Source: Alphaproteobacteria bacterium (lineage in GTDB: Bacteria > Pseudomonadota > Alphaproteobacteria > UBA2136 > UBA6156). Taken from it: 44,097 nucleotides of DNA. The position numbers were made by a program, and so were the translations under genes. Every line of letters begins with the position of its first letter. The stretch's first letter is position 1. The stretch covers positions 1 to 44,097 of the forward strand of contig JADCGN010000005.1 in assembly GCA_020249005.1 (NCBI GenBank). Direction: 5' to 3'. Under the pieces are notes generated by a model. The model was not told the origin of the DNA. It saw only the letters and a program-made list of their open reading frames with translations, and ran no database searches. This document shows, piece by piece, positions 41,338-44,097 of the stretch.

Positions 41338-41844
41338 ATGCGCTTCAATCTTCGCAACGTCTTCTTCGGCCTTCTTGCTCTCCTCGGTTCGGCCTTCGCG
41401 GCCGCCCCGGCCTGGGCGGTTTATTGCCCGGTCACGCCGGCATCGATCTTGACCGAGCTCAAGAACGAACCAGCAGCACTCTATCACTCCGCGCAGAATC
41501 GCGCGGCGGTGGACGAGCAATGTGGTAGTGCGGTCGCCGAAGCCCGTCGCCGCGGCTGGCAGCTCCCCACGCTGCCGCAGTATCAGGCTCTGGTCGCAAA
41601 CTGTGGGAGCAATTGCTCCTACTGGAGCGGCTACAGGAGCCTTGCTTACAACCCGGTGGTCCATCCCCGGCCGCATCAGCCGCGTCGGGTGGTTCACCGT
41701 CCGCAGCCGCGGCCGGTTGTCATCCATCCGGCGCCGCGTCGTGACGTGGGCTGCTACAGCTGCGTCGACCAGCATGGTCGGCGCTTTCTGGTCACCCCCG
41801 AAGGGGTTGCCCACCCGGTTGCTGACCCGCGGCGCCACTACTGA
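41338..41844 (+). CDS. Secreted Cys/His/Pro-rich protein
   Basis: 168 residues with a strong signal peptide (cut after AWA, residue 27) and AGGAGG seven bases... upstream within 41328-41333. The mature part has seven cysteines (CPV near the start, EQCG, ANCGSNCS, then CYSC), a helical section (ASILTELKNEPAALYHSAQ) and a basic His/Pro/Arg stretch (about residues 104-138, HPRPHQPRRVVHRPQPRP and onward), ending VTPEGVAHPVADPRRHY. The His and Cys content would suit metal binding or an exported redox/adhesion role; no family is recognised. Its own promoter and an attenuator-like leader precede it, and a bidirectional hairpin follows. Confidence 0.7.
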   Translation: MRFNLRNVFFGLLALLGSAFAAAPAWAVYCPVTPASILTELKNEPAALYHSAQNRAAVDEQCGSAVAEARRRGWQLPTLPQYQALVANCGSNCSYWSGYRSLAYNPVVHPRPHQPRRVVHRPQPRPVVIHPAPRRDVGCYSCVDQHGRRFLVTPEGVAHPVADPRRHY

Positions 41845-41857
41845 TTGCGAACGCCAA

Positions 41858-41890
41858 AAGGCCCGGCACTCTCAGGAGTGTCCGGGCCTT
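41858..41890. terminator. Hairpin between convergent genes
   Basis: Stem AAGGCCCGG with CCGGGCCTT plus an inner CACTC/GAGTG and a TCAG loop. On the minus strand it is followed by TTTT; on the plus strand the T-run is short. Likely ends both facing genes (41844 and 41922), more firmly the minus one. Confidence 0.7.
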
Positions 41891-41921
41891 ACGGCATTTC
41901 GTGGGGGTGGAATACAGCGTA

Positions 41922-42182
41922 TCAGCCGTGGCGGCGGCGCGGTTTGCCCATCCGGCAGCGCTGGCTGCCGGGGGCCCCGAGTTCCCAGGGGTCCTGCTCC
42001 TCCTTGCGGTCAGGCGTTGCGGCGGCAGGAACCGTTGCCACCGGTGTTTTTCCTTGCTGCAGCCGGGCGGCGAGCTCGGGGAACTCGCGGCGGAAGGCTT
42101 CGGCCTGGTCCGCGACGGCGGCCGCATTGATGGCAGCCGTGCGGCGGTCGAGTTCTTCATCGGAAAGCGAACGGAACGACAT
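41922..42182 (-). CDS. 86-residue hypothetical protein
   Basis: ATG 42182 has AAGGAGGGG about eight bases upstream, one of the best ribosome sites in the window; the longer frame (to 42293) has none. The protein begins with a helical part (MSFRSLSDEELDRRTAAINA, then ADQAEAFRREFPELAARLQQ), then an Ala/Pro linker, and ends in a basic QRCRMGKPRRRHG tail. One cysteine, no membrane segment. Function not recognised. The 215 bases between it and the repeat at 42398 hold nothing I can name. Confidence 0.65.
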   Translation of the reverse strand: MSFRSLSDEELDRRTAAINAAAVADQAEAFRREFPELAARLQQGKTPVATVPAAATPDRKEEQDPWELGAPGSQRCRMGKPRRRHG

Positions 42183-42397
42183 ACAGGTTACCCCTCCTTG
42201 GGGTCGGTTCGGCCACGGCACAGCCGGGGCGGGTTGCGAGCAAGTTACTCGGGTACTTAGGGGGAAAAGGTCAGGTCTCAGGGGCGGAAACAAGCAAATC
42301 TGGCTTACGCCAGCAGCAGGTTCAGCAGGAGACCGACTTTATTCACATAAAAAGTCTGGCAGGCCTAAACGTAAAAATCAAGCCCCGAAATCAAAAA

Positions 42398-42481
42398 CTG
42401 TCATCCTGAGTGCAACGAAGGACCCAGGTCTTTTTAATGCTGTTAAGACCTGGGTCCTTCGGCTCCGCCTCAGGATGACAG
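42398..42481. repeat. 84-base palindromic repeat of the TGTCATCCTGAG type
   Basis: Left arm begins CTGTCATCCTGAGTGCAACG (42398-42417) and continues to GGACCCAGGTCTT (42420-42432); right arm runs from AAGACCTGGGTCC (42445-42457) to CTCAGGATGACAG (42469-42481). The arms pair almost completely and the loop is 12 bases (TTTAATGCTGTT). TGTCATCCTGAG...GAAGGA palindromes are known to be scattered in intergenic DNA of many bacteria. It also acts as the end of the aminopeptidase gene: the stop codon TGA and the last codons are in its right arm. Confidence 0.85.
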
Positions 42482-43438
42482 TAAGCGGTGCGCCAACGTC
42501 TCAAGCGCCGCCACGCGCGCGGCTTCCATGGCTGGGGTGCCGCGGTGGCCGCAGGCGGGAATCATGCTCAGTTCCGGCTGGCCGCCTGCTGCCCGCAAGG
42601 CTTCCGCCAGGCGGTAGGCGCCGGCGGGGGGGCAGACCATATCTTGCAGGCCCTGTTGAATGAAAATTGGCAGGTGCGCCAACTTATGGGCGTTGGCCAG
42701 CTGTTCGCCGGGCTGCAGGTCGCAGCGGCGACTGTAAAACGAGGCCTCAATCAGCGCATTGGCTTGCCCAGCCGGGCTCGCAAAATAGGTCTGAATACCG
42801 GTTTCATCAGGGCTTAGGTCGGCAGCTAAAGCGTGACAGGCAATCATCGTCCGGATGGATTCCGGCCCCTGGGCCGTGAGTTCCTGAATCATCGTCAGCC
42901 CTGTGGCTGTAGGTGAGAGCTTGCGGAGTTCATGAAAGGCGGCAGGCACAAACAGCGCCAGGCCGTTGGGCTGCGTGGCCCATTCCCAAGTAAAGTCCTC
43001 ATCCGGGAAAAAGCAGGCCGAAATGCACAGGCTGCGTACCTGCGGTGTGTGGCGTTCGGCATAGATGACCGCCAGCGCGCTGCCCCAACTGCTGCCGTAC
43101 ACGCAGGCCCATGCGGCAATCCCAAGGTGCTCCCGAATCCGTTCGCAATCGGCCACCAGGTGCGGCGTGGTGTTGGCGTGCAGGGGGCCCTCGGCGGGCG
43201 GCGTACTGCGACCACAGCCGCGTTGGTCGAAGCAGACAATCCGCCACTTGGTGGGGTCGAATCGCTGCCGATGGGTGGGCTTGCAGCCGCTCCCAGGGCC
43301 GCCGTGCAGCACCAGCGCGGGCAGGCCGTTGGGGTTGCCGCTTTCTTCCACGTACAGCACGTGGCCATCGCCCACCGCCAATTGGTGCGTGGCGTAGGGT
43401 TCCAGTTCCGGATACAGCTGCGTGTTGGGGTCAATCAT
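42470..43438 (-). CDS. pip: Prolyl aminopeptidase (proline iminopeptidase)
   Basis: 322 residues, alpha/beta hydrolase of family S33 that releases N-terminal proline from peptides. VLHGGPGSGCKP oxyanion segment (about 44-54), DQRGCGRSTP, nucleophile Ser117 in GSSWGS (Gly115-x-Ser117-x-Gly119), and a C-terminal catalytic His in ACGHRG near residue 303. ATG 43438 gives the usual N-terminus. The last residues (LLSS) and the stop codon are encoded by the palindromic repeat at 42398-42481, so the natural C-terminus may have been altered by its insertion. Confidence 0.92.
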   Translation of the reverse strand: MIDPNTQLYPELEPYATHQLAVGDGHVLYVEESGNPNGLPALVLHGGPGSGCKPTHRQRFDPTKWRIVCFDQRGCGRSTPPAEGPLHANTTPHLVADCERIREHLGIAAWACVYGSSWGSALAVIYAERHTPQVRSLCISACFFPDEDFTWEWATQPNGLALFVPAAFHELRKLSPTATGLTMIQELTAQGPESIRTMIACHALAADLSPDETGIQTYFASPAGQANALIEASFYSRRCDLQPGEQLANAHKLAHLPIFIQQGLQDMVCPPAGAYRLAEALRAAGGQPELSMIPACGHRGTPAMEAARVAALETLAHRLLSS

Positions 43439-43463
43439 TCCCGCATTTTAAGCCCATTCCGGC

Positions 43464-43492
43464 TTGGCAAACAAGGCAAAATAGCCTAATTT
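43464..43492 (+). promoter_or_regulatory. Probable promoter of thrS
   Basis: TTGGCA (43464-43469), 17-base spacer, TAATTT (43487-43492), with a start expected near 43499 and AAAGGA at 43511-43516 before ATG 43525. The -10 box is weak. Confidence 0.4.
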
Positions 43493-43524
43493 GCGCGGGT
43501 TCAATTCAACAAAGGATGCTCCCC

Positions 43525-44097
43525 ATGCCCCGCCTTACGCTCCCCGATGGTTCCGTACGGGAGTATGCAGGTACCACCACCGGGCAGGCGGTGGCTGAAA
43601 GCATTGGGGCCGGCTTGGCCAAGGCTGCCGTGGCGATTGTGGTGGATGGCCAGCAGCAGGATCTTAGCGAACCAATCAGTGCCGACGCCAGCATCCGCAT
43701 CCTGACGGTGAAAGACCCCGCCGGCCTGGAGGTGGTGCGTCACACGTTGGCCGCCCAGGTGCTGGCCCGCGCGGTGAAGGAACTTTACCCCGCCGCCCGC
43801 CTGGCGATTGGCCCCACGATTGAGGATGGCTGCTACTACGACATTGCCTTTCCTAACCCAATTTCTTCGGATGACCTGCCGAAAATTGAGTCGCGAATGA
43901 AGGAAATTATTGCAGAGGGTAACGACGTAGTTAGAGAAGAAATTCATATTGCAAATCTGACCGATTATTTTCGGCGTATTTCTAATGAGCCATTTAAAAT
44001 AGAAATAATGGACGACCAGGTTCAGAAGGGTCGTTTAATTAAAAAGCCAGAAATTGCATTTGAAGGTTTTAGTGCTTATCGTCAAAAAAACACAAAA
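43525..44097 (+). CDS. thrS: Threonyl-tRNA synthetase, N-terminal part (runs off window)
   Basis: 191 codons are present, open to the right edge. The TGS domain opens MPRLTLPDGSVREYAG with VAIVVDGQQQDLSEPI; then the second, editing-domain part with GPTIEDGCYYDI, a segment highly typical of ThrS. The last 80 residues (DLPKIESRMKEIIAEG and onward) still follow ThrS to about FKIEIMDD, but the DNA falls from about 65 % GC (43561-43860) to about 38 % (43861-44097) and the codon choice changes (many AAA, AAT, ATT). The C-terminal end seen here (IKKPEIAFEGFSAYR) fits ThrS less well. Confidence 0.9.
   Translation, partial: MPRLTLPDGSVREYAGTTTGQAVAESIGAGLAKAAVAIVVDGQQQDLSEPISADASIRILTVKDPAGLEVVRHTLAAQVLARAVKELYPAARLAIGPTIEDGCYYDIAFPNPISSDDLPKIESRMKEIIAEGNDVVREEIHIANLTDYFRRISNEPFKIEIMDDQVQKGRLIKKPEIAFEGFSAYRQKNTK

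Overview
The window reads as chromosomal DNA of a Gram-negative bacterium, most likely an alphaproteobacterium. The reasons are an rph-rdgB-hemW gene run, an LPS set (lpxK, waaA, a DUF374 acyltransferase, kdsB), a yggT gene, and many GTG/TTG-rich, roughly 60 % GC genes with short or overlapping spacers. The exact lineage cannot be fixed from sequence reading alone. No insertion sequence, prophage, rRNA or CRISPR array is visible. Two tRNA genes are present, and both encode their CCA end.

Layout. (1) 1-4481: housekeeping genes hemW (cut by the window edge), rdgB, rph and a Bcp-type peroxiredoxin on the minus strand, a divergent SecB-like gene on the plus strand, and yggT on the minus strand. 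(2) 4546-11097: a one-direction block of eight genes that looks like part of a conjugation-type (F/ICE-like) type IV secretion apparatus. It contains a small secreted protein, a TraU-family protein, a periplasmic thioredoxin-fold protein with a CPFC site, a two-helix membrane protein, a TraD/VirD4-type ATPase without its own membrane anchor, a small membrane protein, a lipoprotein and a soluble hypothetical protein. No relaxase, VirB4/TraC ATPase or pilin is in the window. (3) 11087-13614: xseA, an M23 peptidase and a small membrane protein. (4) 13644-21340, minus strand: an envelope operon consisting of a very large alanine-rich lipoprotein, a tRNA-type methyltransferase, a Lys/Ala-rich membrane protein, the DUF374 acyltransferase, waaA and lpxK. 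(5) 21414-28037, plus strand: DUF3108 protein, kdsB, an AlkA-like glycosylase, a BNR beta-propeller protein, a response regulator and a hybrid histidine kinase with two receiver domains and an Hpt domain. (6) 28034-28766: a 36-residue membrane protein, a candidate structured small RNA with its own promoter and terminator, and tRNA-Ala(GGC). (7) 28822-38121, minus strand: a long operon nuclease-mutS-two glycosyltransferase genes-galU-epimerase-membrane protein-nth, plus a 67-residue orphan. (8) 38182-44097: tRNA-Arg(CCT), a VOC-fold protein, topA, a secreted Cys/His/Pro-rich protein behind an attenuator-like leader, a small hypothetical gene, a long palindromic repeat that supplies the stop codon of a prolyl aminopeptidase gene, and the start of thrS.

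How the genes work together. lpxK, waaA, kdsB and the DUF374 acyltransferase serve lipid A and Kdo assembly. The epimerase, galU, WecA-like and GT4 genes serve a surface polysaccharide. mutS, nth, the AlkA-like gene and xseA are DNA repair genes. TraU with ten cysteines next to a CPFC thioredoxin-fold protein is a sensible periplasmic pair.

The points most worth a second look are the reduced TraD/TraU block with its split coupling protein, the candidate small RNA at 28173-28381, the mutually exclusive hairpins at 41275-41316, the palindromic repeat at 42398-42481, and a sharp fall in GC content inside thrS near position 43850, which may be an assembly join.
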